A DNA stretch of 64,000 bases from Bacteroidales bacterium UBA1715. GTDB lineage: Bacteria; Bacteroidota; Bacteroidia; Bacteroidales; UBA1715. Shown here in pieces: positions 8,208 through 17,513 of the stretch. Under the pieces are notes generated by a model. The model saw only the letters and a list, made by a program, of their open reading frames with translations. It did not search any database and was not told the origin of the DNA. The stretch is from contig DCIX01000014.1 of the NCBI GenBank assembly GCA_002317135.1, positions 1-64,000 of the forward strand, read 5' to 3'. Position 1 is the stretch's first letter. Each line of letters starts with the position of its first letter. Made by a program: the position numbers and the translations under genes.

Positions 8208-10097
8208 TTACCATAGAAATTTTTGTGTGAATTTATGTGTAGGTGTTTCTATGGTGATAAAATATATTCCAGAAGGTATGTCTGATAGTGAAATTATAGT
8301 ATTTGAATTTTGTTTTCGAATGAATCCTTTTGAATCGTATAGTGTTAATTTATAATTTGTTGTGGAGTTATATGAAATTGTTTGGTTGTTTCTATCTATG
8401 TGTATGTTCGGGGATTTGTTATGTGCTATTGTATATATTTGTGAGTATTCTATTGCACCTGTGTTGTCTTTTTCGGCAAAACGATAATATACGATATTTT
8501 GTTGTGAATAAGTGTCTATGCATTCGTTACTTTTTTCTGAAAATTCTCCAATAGAAAAGAAGTGTTTTCCATCGTATGATTTTTCGATAAGTATTGTTTT
8601 GTTTTCTGTTGATTTCCATTGGATTTTGATGAGATTTTCTTGCTTTTGGAAGTATAAATCGTACATAGAAATGCCTAAAAAAGAAAGATTGTTCCCGATT
8701 GTGTAATATCCATTAGGATTATGAATTGTAGTTTGCTCTTTTGCACTTGTAGATAGGCGTTTCCATCCGTTTCCTGTAGATTTAAAAATAGTGCTACTGT
8801 CAGAATTAAAGAATGGTAATTCGCTCTTCGTACTCCAATAGCATCGTATTTTTGCTTTGTCTGCATTTGACTGTATATGCCATGTTGTTTGTATGAATTC
8901 TTGCTCTATAAAATCGTCGTTAGAATGACCGTTATTTGTTGTAAATGCAAATAAACTATCGATTGTGAATGTTTGTTTTTCTGTCTCAATGTTTTGTATT
9001 GTAAGTGTTGCAATTGCGGTGTCGTTAGTGAGTAGGGGAATGAGGCTTGTTTGATTTGGACTTATGTCCACAATAACTTTTCCATTGTTGAGAAAAATTC
9101 CATTGTTTTCTGTAGGAATAACTTCGCTATCTGCTATATCATAGGGGTTGAGTATAATAAGTTCAAAACCGTTACAGTCAACAAAAGCTTTCTTTTCTAT
9201 TTGTAGATTGTTTAGTATTTGCGTGTTTTTTGAAAGAATGATTGACGCAAATCTGTCTTTTGATACAATTAGATTGTAAAATTCATCACAATGTATTGTT
9301 TGATTTCCCCCTCTTGTGTACGACACGGTATTACCAATTGCATTTGCTATTATTAATGGACTTGTGGTTGTTTTGATATCAAGAAACGAATTCTCTCCTT
9401 GGGTAAGTGTTCCTTTTCCAGAAAATGAATTTGTTACGGTAAGATTGCCGTGATTTGTGTATGTTGATGTTGTTTTTTCGAGATCGATTCTATAGCAAGA
9501 AAAATCTCCATAAAAATGTTTGTCTATTCCGTGTAGTTCAAAATTTGCGTTTTTACAAAGGGAAGTAGAGTTGTTTATTGCATTTCCATACAAAACAATG
9601 TTTTCGTTGTCTGTATTTTTGAAATAGCCATTGATTATGAAATCTTCTAATACGGTTTTTACACCAATTTTCCCAGTAAATTCAAGTGTATCGTTAACGA
9701 TAAGGAATTGTGTGGTTAGATATGCAGACTCTACAATAGTGTAGCCGTTTATGTAAATATTTGAAGCAGTTATGTTTACGCTATTTATAGAGTCGGTTGA
9801 TGTGATAAACGAATTTGCAAGTATTAGGTCTTGTTCGATTAGTATGGAATCTTTCTTTTGAGAGCAAACTGTTCCACCAGCAACAAGTGCGTTTTTTGTA
9901 CGGATAATTCCGTTGTTTACTAATGTTCCATATACAATGAGTGAGTCGTTAATAGTTATTTGTGCAGTGTTTATTATGGTCGTGTTTTCTTCTACAATAA
10001 GTTTTTCAATAGTTTGATTTGTAGAAAAAATAGTCTGGCCCAAAATGGCACAGCATAAGCAACTCATAAAGATGAGTAGTAGGGTAAAATGTTTCAT
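8208..10097 (-). CDS. exported repetitive surface protein with type IX secretion sorting tail
   Basis: 629 residues from the ATG at 10097, which gives a signal peptide (MKHFTLLLIFMSCLCCAILGQ). The body consists of beta-rich segments in N, T, I and S resembling a beta-helix or filamentous adhesin fold (INDSLIVYGTLVNNGIIRTKN and similar turns). The last 75 residues look like a Por-secretion C-terminal domain (YKLTLYDSKG, ISLSDIPSGIYFITIET, KFTQKFLW), so export by the type IX system and attachment to the cell surface are likely. Specific function is unknown. A TACATTTG promoter element precedes it. Confidence 0.8.
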   Translation of the reverse strand: MKHFTLLLIFMSCLCCAILGQTIFSTNQTIEKLIVEENTTIINTAQITINDSLIVYGTLVNNGIIRTKNALVAGGTVCSQKKDSILIEQDLILANSFITSTDSINSVNITASNIYINGYTIVESAYLTTQFLIVNDTLEFTGKIGVKTVLEDFIINGYFKNTDNENIVLYGNAINNSTSLCKNANFELHGIDKHFYGDFSCYRIDLEKTTSTYTNHGNLTVTNSFSGKGTLTQGENSFLDIKTTTSPLIIANAIGNTVSYTRGGNQTIHCDEFYNLIVSKDRFASIILSKNTQILNNLQIEKKAFVDCNGFELIILNPYDIADSEVIPTENNGIFLNNGKVIVDISPNQTSLIPLLTNDTAIATLTIQNIETEKQTFTIDSLFAFTTNNGHSNDDFIEQEFIQTTWHIQSNADKAKIRCYWSTKSELPFFNSDSSTIFKSTGNGWKRLSTSAKEQTTIHNPNGYYTIGNNLSFLGISMYDLYFQKQENLIKIQWKSTENKTILIEKSYDGKHFFSIGEFSEKSNECIDTYSQQNIVYYRFAEKDNTGAIEYSQIYTIAHNKSPNIHIDRNNQTISYNSTTNYKLTLYDSKGFIRKQNSNTIISLSDIPSGIYFITIETPTHKFTQKFLW

Positions 10098-10116
10098 TTG
10101 TGTTGCGTCTATAACA

Positions 10117-10124
10117 CAAATGTA
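10117..10124 (-). promoter_or_regulatory. -7 promoter element for the type IX cargo gene
   Basis: Reads TACATTTG on the minus strand, 20 bases before the start. A TTTC at 10142-10145 (minus strand) may be the -33 element with a 17-base spacer. Confidence 0.5.
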
Positions 10125-10246
10125 CAAATAATTTTATAGCTGAAAAGTTATGAAATATACTGAAAATCTTATTGTTATGCTGTTTTTATGTATGGTTCGA
10201 TTTGTTTTGTTATTTTTATGGATGTTAGATGAAATTTTTTTTGAAT

Positions 10247-10978
10247 TTATTCTGGATAAATCATCTTTCTTGTCACACCGCCATCAATTGTGATGTTTTG
10301 TCCATTAATGAAATTATTTTTAGAGTCACAAATGAATAATGCTGCGTTGGCAATATCTTCAACAGTACCAACTCGTCCACTTGGATGAAAGGAGTGATCT
10401 TTTTCTCGTAAAATTTCATTTTCGTCTACATGAATCCATCCTGGAGCAATAGCATTAACGGTAATGTTGTATGGTGCAAGCGATATGCACAAGGCGTGTG
10501 TAAGAGAATAGATTCCGCCTTTTGAAGCGCTGTAGGCCTCGGTGTCAGCTTCGCTCATAAGGTAGCGTGAAGAGCATAGATTTATGATGCGTCCATATTG
10601 ATTGTTTCCGTTTTGTTTGCGGTGGATTGCCAACATTCGTGAGGTAATGAACGCAGAACGCAAGTTTGTTTGTAAAACAGTATCAAATTCTTCTACGGAA
10701 ACTTCTGTGATTGGTTTAAAGTTGCCAATACCGACATTGTTTATAATTACATCAATATCTCCCCATTCATTGAAGAGTGTAGATAGACACTTTTCTAATT
10801 GTTCCTTATTTGCCACATCTAAGCAGAAGAATTTTGCTCCAAACGTTTCAGCAGTTAGGCTTCCTAATTGATTATCAATATCGCAAAAAGCAACTAAGTC
10901 GTTTTGTTTACAAAAAGCTTCAACCAATCCACGGCCAATTCCATGTGCACCGCCAGTTATAAATATTCTTCTTTTCAT
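10247..10978 (-). CDS. SDR-family oxidoreductase
   Basis: 243-residue classical short-chain dehydrogenase. The N-terminal cofactor loop is TGGAHGIG, D60-type residue in CDID, NNVGIGN replaces the usual NNAG, and the catalytic serine and YSASK tetrad are present (Tyr-x-x-x-Lys). A C-terminal INGQNITIDGG block is typical of FabG-like members. An NAD(P)-dependent alcohol/ketone reaction is assured by family; the substrate is unknown. It is transcribed alone from a good promoter (10996-11026) and divergent from the next gene. Confidence 0.88.
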   Translation of the reverse strand: MKRRIFITGGAHGIGRGLVEAFCKQNDLVAFCDIDNQLGSLTAETFGAKFFCLDVANKEQLEKCLSTLFNEWGDIDVIINNVGIGNFKPITEVSVEEFDTVLQTNLRSAFITSRMLAIHRKQNGNNQYGRIINLCSSRYLMSEADTEAYSASKGGIYSLTHALCISLAPYNITVNAIAPGWIHVDENEILREKDHSFHPSGRVGTVEDIANAALFICDSKNNFINGQNITIDGGVTRKMIYPE

Positions 10979-10995
10979 ATTTATATGTTTGTATA

Positions 10996-11026
10996 CAAAG
11001 GTAATTTTTCTTTTTCGAATGTGAAA
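10996..11026 (-). promoter_or_regulatory. promoter for the SDR gene
   Basis: Minus strand: TTTC at 11026-11023, 19-base spacer, TACCTTTG at 11003-10996. It fits the Bacteroidota consensus apart from one base in the -33 box. Confidence 0.6.
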
Positions 11027-11070
11027 TATGCATTTCAGGTAAAAATATAGCCTTTTCTTCTGCGAAATAC

Positions 11071-11101
11071 TTGAAATCGCTTTTTAACCGTTGTATATTT
11101 G
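11071..11101 (+). promoter_or_regulatory. promoter for the 11123 gene
   Basis: TTGA at 11071-11074, 19-base spacer, TATATTTG at 11094-11101. The start codon is 22 bases further on. Confidence 0.65.
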
Positions 11102-11122
11102 TAAGAAATACAAATTTGTAAA

Positions 11123-12985
11123 ATGATGAAAGTTGTAAAATATATTTTGTTATTGCTTTTCAGCATTGAATTTTGTGGAATTGCAATGGGTGCGACTTAT
11201 ACAAATATTAACGATTTACCTAAAAAAAATAATGTATACACACTTCCTGAAGGTGATATACTTGAAATAACTGGAAATGTAACTGTTGCAAATAATCAAA
11301 CAGTTGTTATTTCAGCTGGTTCTAAATTTATTGTTAATGGTAATGTAACAATAGAAGAGAAAGGAACTTTACAATTAAGTTCTAATTCGAAGACAGTTAT
11401 AAATGGTGATTTGTATCAAGACGGACATTCTCCATTAGGATTAGGTTTAGTTCGTGTAGATATTGGCGATATTAAGGCTACCAATGCTATTGTTGTTGTA
11501 ACAGGTAGTTATGACATATGGAATAATTATGAGTATTCTCAAGGCTCTTATTTGGATGTTAATAATGGAAATGAAGTATATATATATGGGCACTCTGATG
11601 TTAGAGGTTTGGATGGTGAAAATGAATTTGTGAATAAGTATGGCACAATTAATGATTTGTTAAATCCAAGTTGGCCTAAATGTTATGATTTAGAAGTTGT
11701 TAGTACGAAAGAAATTATAAATGTCTGTACGGATGAAAATGGCGATTTAGATATAAATCTAAATAAAAGTTTATTTAAAGGAAAAGGTGTAATAAAAATA
11801 AAAGAAGGTACAACTATTGAATGTAGGAATTTTAGAGTACATAATGATAATCAATATGGTCAAAATATGCAATTGATTTGTGATGGTTCTATAATATGCA
11901 CAGGAGAATTTCGAGTAGACCAGCTTGCACAAAATAATGATGGTTCGGCGTATTTTGCAACATCATGCTCTGCAAAAATAGCTGCAAATTCAATCTATAT
12001 AGGATATAATTATGCTATACAGCCGTTTAAAGGTGTGTGGTTAACAGAAGATATGACTATAAAAAATGGTCAAGGACAGGATATTGATTTTCCTGAATGT
12101 TCCTATGTGAAAGCATCGGAAATATCCATTGATGCAAATGTTTCTAATGGTATTATTATTGGAGGACATGTAATTTCTGATAAGATTTCTTCTACAAAAG
12201 ATATCTATTTAAAATACAATGGAACAGCTTCTGAAAATGCTATATTAACATTAGGGACATTAACAGGCTATCATACTTGGAATAATGTGAAAATTATTGC
12301 AGAACAATATACGGTTGTAAATATGTGTGGAAATCCGGTAGAAGGTAATGGTACAATAGAAAATGTGGGACAATGGAATGAACATCCTAATGGGGCGGAC
12401 AATATAGGCTATTTTGGAGGGTATGTTTTGTACAATTATGGGGCAGGTGGTTGGCCAAATGGACATGGTCCAGAAGAGGAGTGGGATATAAATTATAAAA
12501 CTACAGATGGTAGATATAGTAGTATTAAAGCGAAACAAGTTATTGCTGGTTATTCTTCGTATGCAGATTGTATTGCGGAATTAAATATGAACCAATTGTT
12601 GCCAATAGAATTGGTTTATTTTCTTTATTCTAATGGTGAATTTCTATGGGAAACTGCTTCGGAAACTAATAATGATTATTTTGTTGTTGAATACTCAAAG
12701 AATGGAAAAGATTGGATTGAATGTACTTATCACATGTATTCTATATCAAGTGATGGTGCACAATATGTTTGTATGCCAAATAAGGATGTAACTAATTCTG
12801 TATTTTCGTATTTTCGCCTAAAACAAGTAGATATGGATGGTAAGTATTCCTATTCTGATATTTATACGATATGTAATAATACAGCTTCATCTCCTTGTGA
12901 TTCAGAGGATACGATAACATTAGATGGATTGAAATATCGTATTTATAACGGTCAATTATACTATTGCGAAGGTGATAATGAATAG
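11123..12985 (+). CDS. exported cell-surface protein of unknown function
   Basis: 620 residues with a signal peptide (MKVVKYILLLLFSIEFCGIAMG). Beta-rich turns such as VTVANNQTVVISAGSKFIVNG recall a right-handed beta-helix. Residues about 490-600 match the module that usually precedes a type IX sorting domain (LPIELVYF, FLWETASETNNDYFVVEYS, SYFRLKQVDMDGKYSYSD). The usual sorting domain itself is missing; the protein ends with a short acidic tail (LYYCEGDNE). It may be truncated, anchored otherwise, or no longer exported by type IX. Start is ATG 11123 or 11126. Its 3' end overlaps the next gene. It resembles the neighbour at 8208-10097 in overall style. Confidence 0.8.
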   Translation: MMKVVKYILLLLFSIEFCGIAMGATYTNINDLPKKNNVYTLPEGDILEITGNVTVANNQTVVISAGSKFIVNGNVTIEEKGTLQLSSNSKTVINGDLYQDGHSPLGLGLVRVDIGDIKATNAIVVVTGSYDIWNNYEYSQGSYLDVNNGNEVYIYGHSDVRGLDGENEFVNKYGTINDLLNPSWPKCYDLEVVSTKEIINVCTDENGDLDINLNKSLFKGKGVIKIKEGTTIECRNFRVHNDNQYGQNMQLICDGSIICTGEFRVDQLAQNNDGSAYFATSCSAKIAANSIYIGYNYAIQPFKGVWLTEDMTIKNGQGQDIDFPECSYVKASEISIDANVSNGIIIGGHVISDKISSTKDIYLKYNGTASENAILTLGTLTGYHTWNNVKIIAEQYTVVNMCGNPVEGNGTIENVGQWNEHPNGADNIGYFGGYVLYNYGAGGWPNGHGPEEEWDINYKTTDGRYSSIKAKQVIAGYSSYADCIAELNMNQLLPIELVYFLYSNGEFLWETASETNNDYFVVEYSKNGKDWIECTYHMYSISSDGAQYVCMPNKDVTNSVFSYFRLKQVDMDGKYSYSDIYTICNNTASSPCDSEDTITLDGLKYRIYNGQLYYCEGDNE

Positions 12986-13880
12986 TTCTATATTTTCTCA
13001 CTGTACGCTTTGTCCACATAATTGTGGTGTTGACCGAAATAAAGGGCAATTGGGATTCTGTAAACTTGATTCGGGTTTACATATTGCAAAAATTTGTTTG
13101 CATACAGGTGAAGAACCGATTCCTAAAAGCGAAAATGGAGTATGCAATGTCTTTTTTTCTCATTGCAATTTGCGATGTGTGTATTGTCAGAATTATCAGA
13201 TAAGTCAGCCGAAATCGATTGTGAATAACGAAATTACTGATTTTTCTGTTGCGGTAGAGCAGATTACTGATATTCTTTCGAAAGGAGTGAAATTTGTTGG
13301 ATTTGTTTCTCCTTCAAGTCATATACCGCACATGGTACGCATTGTAGAAATGTTGCATGAAAAAGGTTTGTATCCAAAGATTATTTATAATACTAATGGC
13401 TATGATTCTGTGGAATCATTACGGGCGATAGAAGATGTTGTTGATTTCTATATTCCTGATTTTAAATATGCATATAATGACCTTGGAATGACATTTTCTT
13501 CGATTCCGAATTATTCCAAAATTGCTTTGGCGGCAATACAAGAAATGTATAGGCAGAAAAAAGATGTTATTTCAGAAGAAAATCCGGCATTAATTGTTCG
13601 GCATTTGGTTCTTCCGAATCATATTGCCAATAGTTTGGAAGCACTGGAGCAAATAGAGCAGACCTGCTCAAATAAGGTATTTATATCATTGATGTCACAG
13701 TATAATCCTGTGTATAAGGCATTGGAAATCAGTTCTATCAATAGAACATTACAATCTGTTGAATATGATATGGTTTTAGATAAACTTGATGAACTTGGTT
13801 TTGAAAATGGGTGGACGCAATTGCTTGAAAGCAATGACTATTATCAGCCTGATTTTGATAAGGACAACCCATTTGAATAA
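12978..13880 (+). CDS. radical SAM protein, PflA-like
   Basis: About 300 residues. The radical-SAM cluster motif CNLRCVYCQNY is near residue 55. An N-terminal cysteine set (CTLCPHNCG, GFCKL) is typical of the PflA-like group annotated as putative pyruvate formate-lyase activating enzyme. The SAM-binding region follows (IIYNTNGYDS). The substrate protein is unknown and no glycyl-radical enzyme is adjacent. ATG 12978 is preferred over GTG 12972 because AAGG lies just upstream; it overlaps the previous gene by 8 bases, suggesting coupled translation. A ferredoxin gene faces it beyond a shared terminator. Confidence 0.88.
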   Translation: MNSSIFSHCTLCPHNCGVDRNKGQLGFCKLDSGLHIAKICLHTGEEPIPKSENGVCNVFFSHCNLRCVYCQNYQISQPKSIVNNEITDFSVAVEQITDILSKGVKFVGFVSPSSHIPHMVRIVEMLHEKGLYPKIIYNTNGYDSVESLRAIEDVVDFYIPDFKYAYNDLGMTFSSIPNYSKIALAAIQEMYRQKKDVISEENPALIVRHLVLPNHIANSLEALEQIEQTCSNKVFISLMSQYNPVYKALEISSINRTLQSVEYDMVLDKLDELGFENGWTQLLESNDYYQPDFDKDNPFE

Positions 13881-13885
13881 AATAA

Positions 13886-13917
13886 AAAAGGTCGACAATT
13901 CTGCCGACCTTCGTTTT
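13886..13917. terminator. bidirectional terminator between radical SAM and ferredoxin genes
   Basis: AAGGTCG (13888-13894) pairs with CGACCTT (13905-13911). A run of A lies on the left and T on the right, so it serves both converging genes. Confidence 0.8.
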
Positions 13918-13932
13918 TCTTAAGCCTATAAA

Positions 13933-14100
13933 TTATTCGGCTTTAATAGCACCTGTTGGACATACATCTTCGCAAGAACCGCAGTCTGTACAAGCATCTG
14001 CGTTTACTTTGAAAATATCTCCTTCTTCAATAGCGCCTACTGGACATTCGCCTTGGCAAGCACCACATGCGATACAATCTTCTGAAATTTTGTGAGCCAT
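13933..14100 (-). CDS. 2[4Fe-4S] ferredoxin, 55 residues
   Basis: Small electron carrier. Reading the minus strand from the ATG at 14100 gives MAHKISEDCIACGACQGECP, then a second CTDCGSCEDVCP block and a stop at 13933. Both CxxCxxCxxxCP clusters are complete, as in clostridial-type ferredoxins. The length, 55 residues, is normal for the family. It could supply electrons to the facing radical-SAM protein or to an oxidoreductase, but that is inference. It is transcribed leftward on its own. Confidence 0.95.
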   Translation of the reverse strand: MAHKISEDCIACGACQGECPVGAIEEGDIFKVNADACTDCGSCEDVCPTGAIKAE

Positions 14101-14168
14101 AATAGTATAATTTTAATTGTTAGTAATTGTTATGCAAGTATAATAATTTTTTTACTACTTCAGAACTT

Positions 14169-15248
14169 TTATTCTTTATATTTTTTTAGTTTAAGTGCTT
14201 TCAATAGTAGGTTAGGAAGTGGTTTTTGTGGATCACGACCTTTTAATTTCAAAGCAAACCATTTTGTGATTGGAATTTTATATGCTTCAGTAAATTCTAT
14301 CAATGTTCCACCTTGATCTTCGATGTATGCGAACATACCAGATGTGTCTCCCATATCAAAGTCGCCACCATTCAATAACTCAAGTGTATCTACAGTAAAT
14401 GGATGGCCTTTTTCTTTACAGTATTCGCGTAAAACATCAACACCTTGTACGTCGAAGCATAGGTGAATAAAACCTCTGTCACCCCAGAAACGACCTTCGA
14501 ACATATTGCGTGGAGTACGGTCTGTTACTTCTACCAATTCGATTTCGCTTGGACCGAATACTTTTCCAAATCCACCTTCGCGTTTTTCTGAATGGCGAAG
14601 TAAAATTCTTTTAAATGTTGAATTCCCTCCAGGAACAAAGGCGAAATCAGGACAAACGGCAGCTTCGGTTTTGTACACTTCAATGTCGTATCCCAAAATG
14701 TCTTTGTATAATGTCATTGCTGCATCAATATTTGGAACACCAATAACGGCACCTGCAGAAAGCCCTGTAATTTTACCTTCGTTTTTGAATTGGTATGTGT
14801 CGTGAATTACTTGGAAATAGTTTCCAAATGGATCTTGTAACCAGAAATAAACATCTCCTTTAGGATCTTTGCAAAGTTCCGATGTCTTTGTTCCATCGGT
14901 TTTTGCTTTGAAAAATTCATGTGCTTTTTCAACATTGCATGCTTTGATTTTTCCTGCATAGATACCGCAATCTCCTAATTGGATGTCGAATAATGGTTTT
15001 GTTGATTCATGAGATTTGTATTGCCAAATTTCAAAACCGCCACCACCTTGTAGGCTTACTGCAAGAATAGCATGACGACGGTGAGGGACACCACCAGTAT
15101 ATTTAAGCATGTATTTTGCTTCAGAATCGTCGTCTAATATTTTTATGTCGGCACCGAAATTTTCGCGATACCATTTCCAAGCGGCATGTACATCTGTGAC
15201 GCCAATGCCTAATTGTTCCATTCCGCGGATATAATATTTGTTTGCCAT
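14169..15248 (-). CDS. double VOC-domain (glyoxalase/dioxygenase fold) protein
   Basis: 359 residues made of two vicinal-oxygen-chelate modules (about 1-150 and 160-320), most like the 4-hydroxyphenylpyruvate dioxygenase/glyoxalase superfamily. A histidine and glutamate pair is visible in the second half (FIHLCFDV, GTLIEFTEAY). The first-strand metal histidine expected near the N-terminus is replaced in MEQLGIGVTDV, so the metal site may be partial. It is last in a four-gene operon with PagL-like, PBP4 and SDR genes. Substrate unknown. Confidence 0.8.
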   Translation of the reverse strand: MANKYYIRGMEQLGIGVTDVHAAWKWYRENFGADIKILDDDSEAKYMLKYTGGVPHRRHAILAVSLQGGGGFEIWQYKSHESTKPLFDIQLGDCGIYAGKIKACNVEKAHEFFKAKTDGTKTSELCKDPKGDVYFWLQDPFGNYFQVIHDTYQFKNEGKITGLSAGAVIGVPNIDAAMTLYKDILGYDIEVYKTEAAVCPDFAFVPGGNSTFKRILLRHSEKREGGFGKVFGPSEIELVEVTDRTPRNMFEGRFWGDRGFIHLCFDVQGVDVLREYCKEKGHPFTVDTLELLNGGDFDMGDTSGMFAYIEDQGGTLIEFTEAYKIPITKWFALKLKGRDPQKPLPNLLLKALKLKKYKE

Positions 15249-15258
15249 AGTAATGTAT

Positions 15259-16071
15259 TTATGTCGGATTAATTTTTGTTGCTAATAAATGGAATAGGCG
15301 AGGAAACTTTCTATATATATGAACCATAATTAGTTCGCCTTTGCCTACTAAAATTTCGTGTTTCTTTTTTGCCACACCTTTTACAATGCGTTTCGCACAA
15401 ATGTCTGCGGCAAGTCCTTTTGCTTGTCCTGGGTCCATTTCTCCGTGTGGTTTTCCGTCTTTTGTAAGTGCGGATAGAGAAATAGGTGTGTTTATTCTGC
15501 CAGGAGAAACAATAGTTACTGCAATGTTTTTGGAACGCATTTCAATATCTAATGCTTCGTAGTAACCGTAAATCGCATGTTTCGCTGCACAATATGCTGA
15601 TCGTTGTGGGAAACCGAAACAGCCAGAAATACTGCTTGTAACAACAATGTGCCCAAAGCCGTTTTTCATCATGTGTGGAAGCACTGTTTTTGTGATAATT
15701 ATGGAACTGAAATAGTCAATCTCCATAATTTTTCTGTCGTTTTCTATTGGTGTTTCGTATGCAAGTGATCGTTGGCTAATGCCACCATTGTGTACCACTA
15801 CATCTATAGTTCCGAATAGTTGTATTGCTTCGTTCGTTTTCTCTTCTAAAATGGCTGTATTTTCAAGGTCAAGAGGGAATACTTTGCATCGTGCGCCATT
15901 TTGTTCACATTCGTTTGCAACTTCGGTGAGTTTTTCTATTCTTCGTGCCGAAAGTATAAGCGCAATTCCTTCTATAGAAGATACTGCAATAGCAATTTCT
16001 TTACCAATACCACTGGATGCTCCAGTAATCCAAACAATTCTATTTTTGAAATATTGTGAAGGATTTGCCAT
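15259..16071 (-). CDS. SDR-family oxidoreductase (membrane/lipid-type)
   Basis: 270 residues. TGASSGIG cofactor loop, HNGGIS in place of NNAG, catalytic SSISG and YCAAKHA. The C-terminal part (HIYRKFPRLFHLLATKINP) resembles the DltE/DHRS7-like group of short-chain dehydrogenases. The start codon overlaps the dacB stop by one base (TAATG), so translation is coupled. The likely role is reduction of a lipid or hydroxy substrate; exact substrate unknown. Confidence 0.87.
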   Translation of the reverse strand: MANPSQYFKNRIVWITGASSGIGKEIAIAVSSIEGIALILSARRIEKLTEVANECEQNGARCKVFPLDLENTAILEEKTNEAIQLFGTIDVVVHNGGISQRSLAYETPIENDRKIMEIDYFSSIIITKTVLPHMMKNGFGHIVVTSSISGCFGFPQRSAYCAAKHAIYGYYEALDIEMRSKNIAVTIVSPGRINTPISLSALTKDGKPHGEMDPGQAKGLAADICAKRIVKGVAKKKHEILVGKGELIMVHIYRKFPRLFHLLATKINPT

Positions 16072-17510
16072 TAGTAATTGTTATAAATCATTTCTAATAT
16101 TTGTGCCTGTTTGACTTTCATGTTTGCATCGGTGTCTAAGAAACCGTTAAGCATAACGCAAAAGGCAATTTTCTTTCCAGATTTCGTATCCATATAGCCA
16201 GCCATATTTCTGACTCCAGTCATTGAACCCGTTTTTGCATGTATTTTGTCTACCAATTTTGAAGGGAATGGGAAAGAGCGTAGTGTTCCACTTCTTCCTG
16301 AAGTTGGCAAACTCTTATAGAAAGCCGATTTTATTCCACCAACGGTATTGTATTCTTTCACTAAAAATTCAGTCATGTGGTTGGCGTTAATATAGTTGGT
16401 GCGTGATAGACCACTGCCGTCATATAAAGCAGCACCGCCACATTCCATTTTTAATGTTTTGAAATACGCTAATACAGATAAAGCTCCGTCGGAGAATGTA
16501 CCCATTCCTCTTTGTGAATATCCAAGATATTTAACAAGATGTTCAGCATAGTTGTTGCTACTATAGTAATTCATAATAGCTACAATGTATTGTAATTGAG
16601 GAGAATAGATTTCCTTTAATACAGTTACAGGAATGCTTTTCTTTGAAATCTTATATTGATGTGTGTATTGTACCAATCCTTTTCTAAAGAAAGCTTGATG
16701 TAGCTCCATTCCTAATACATCTGGCGGTGATGGCATTGCACTGCGAACAACATATTCATTACGGTTTGGTGGCAAGTAACCGGTGATTTTTACTAATTGA
16801 TCATCTGCATTTGAATGGAATAGAAGGGTAGAATCCTCTGATTCAGCCAATTTAAGATTTTCATTTTCTGTGCTATCTGTAAAGCCAGAAACTTCACCAT
16901 TATCGCCAGTTTTTATGCTGATTTGAAAGATATTATCTTGATATGAAACAGGGAATACGCCTGCACCATAATCTTTACCGTAATCATCAAATAGCCAAGT
17001 CTTTGGAATAGATTCTTTTTCATCTTTGTATAGTGAGCAATCTATGACTACACTTCCTTTAATTTTTGTGATTCCCGCATTGGTAACGGCTTTTACTATG
17101 GTGTCGATGAACGATTTTGTTGAAGGAAAGAATTTTGATGCTGTTGTTGGGTCACCGCCACCAACAATAACGACATCGCCGACAAGCGTACCGTTTTTAT
17201 CTATGGTTCCTGTATAGCCAACTGTCGTTTTGAAGCGGAAATCATCTCCTAGATACGATAAAGCGGCAGCAGAAGTATACAATTTAACAATAGATGCCGG
17301 TACCATGGAATGGTTTTGATTGATTCCAGCAATAACTTCACTTGAATTCAAATCTCTAACACTGACGGCTACATTGGTATAAAAGAAATTTTTCTCATCG
17401 TTGCAATACTTGTTCAAGTCTTTCTGCATTGCATTTTGTGCCCCTGCAAACAAAGAACAATGGAGGAAAAGGACACTTACAAGTAGTTGTATGGAAATAT
17501 TTCTTTTCAT
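16071..17510 (-). CDS. dacB: D-alanyl-D-alanine carboxypeptidase/endopeptidase (PBP4, S13)
   Basis: Periplasmic penicillin-binding protein that trims or cleaves peptidoglycan cross-links. A signal peptide (MKRNISIQLLVSVLFLHCSLFAGA) is followed by the three active-site motifs: SIVK (near residue 69), SSNN (near 319) and KTG (near 422). 479 residues matches S13 family length including the inserted domain between SxxK and SxN. It is 3 bases after the PagL-like gene and one base overlapping the SDR gene. Confidence 0.95.
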   Translation of the reverse strand: MKRNISIQLLVSVLFLHCSLFAGAQNAMQKDLNKYCNDEKNFFYTNVAVSVRDLNSSEVIAGINQNHSMVPASIVKLYTSAAALSYLGDDFRFKTTVGYTGTIDKNGTLVGDVVIVGGGDPTTASKFFPSTKSFIDTIVKAVTNAGITKIKGSVVIDCSLYKDEKESIPKTWLFDDYGKDYGAGVFPVSYQDNIFQISIKTGDNGEVSGFTDSTENENLKLAESEDSTLLFHSNADDQLVKITGYLPPNRNEYVVRSAMPSPPDVLGMELHQAFFRKGLVQYTHQYKISKKSIPVTVLKEIYSPQLQYIVAIMNYYSSNNYAEHLVKYLGYSQRGMGTFSDGALSVLAYFKTLKMECGGAALYDGSGLSRTNYINANHMTEFLVKEYNTVGGIKSAFYKSLPTSGRSGTLRSFPFPSKLVDKIHAKTGSMTGVRNMAGYMDTKSGKKIAFCVMLNGFLDTDANMKVKQAQILEMIYNNY

Positions 17511-17513
17511 TGG

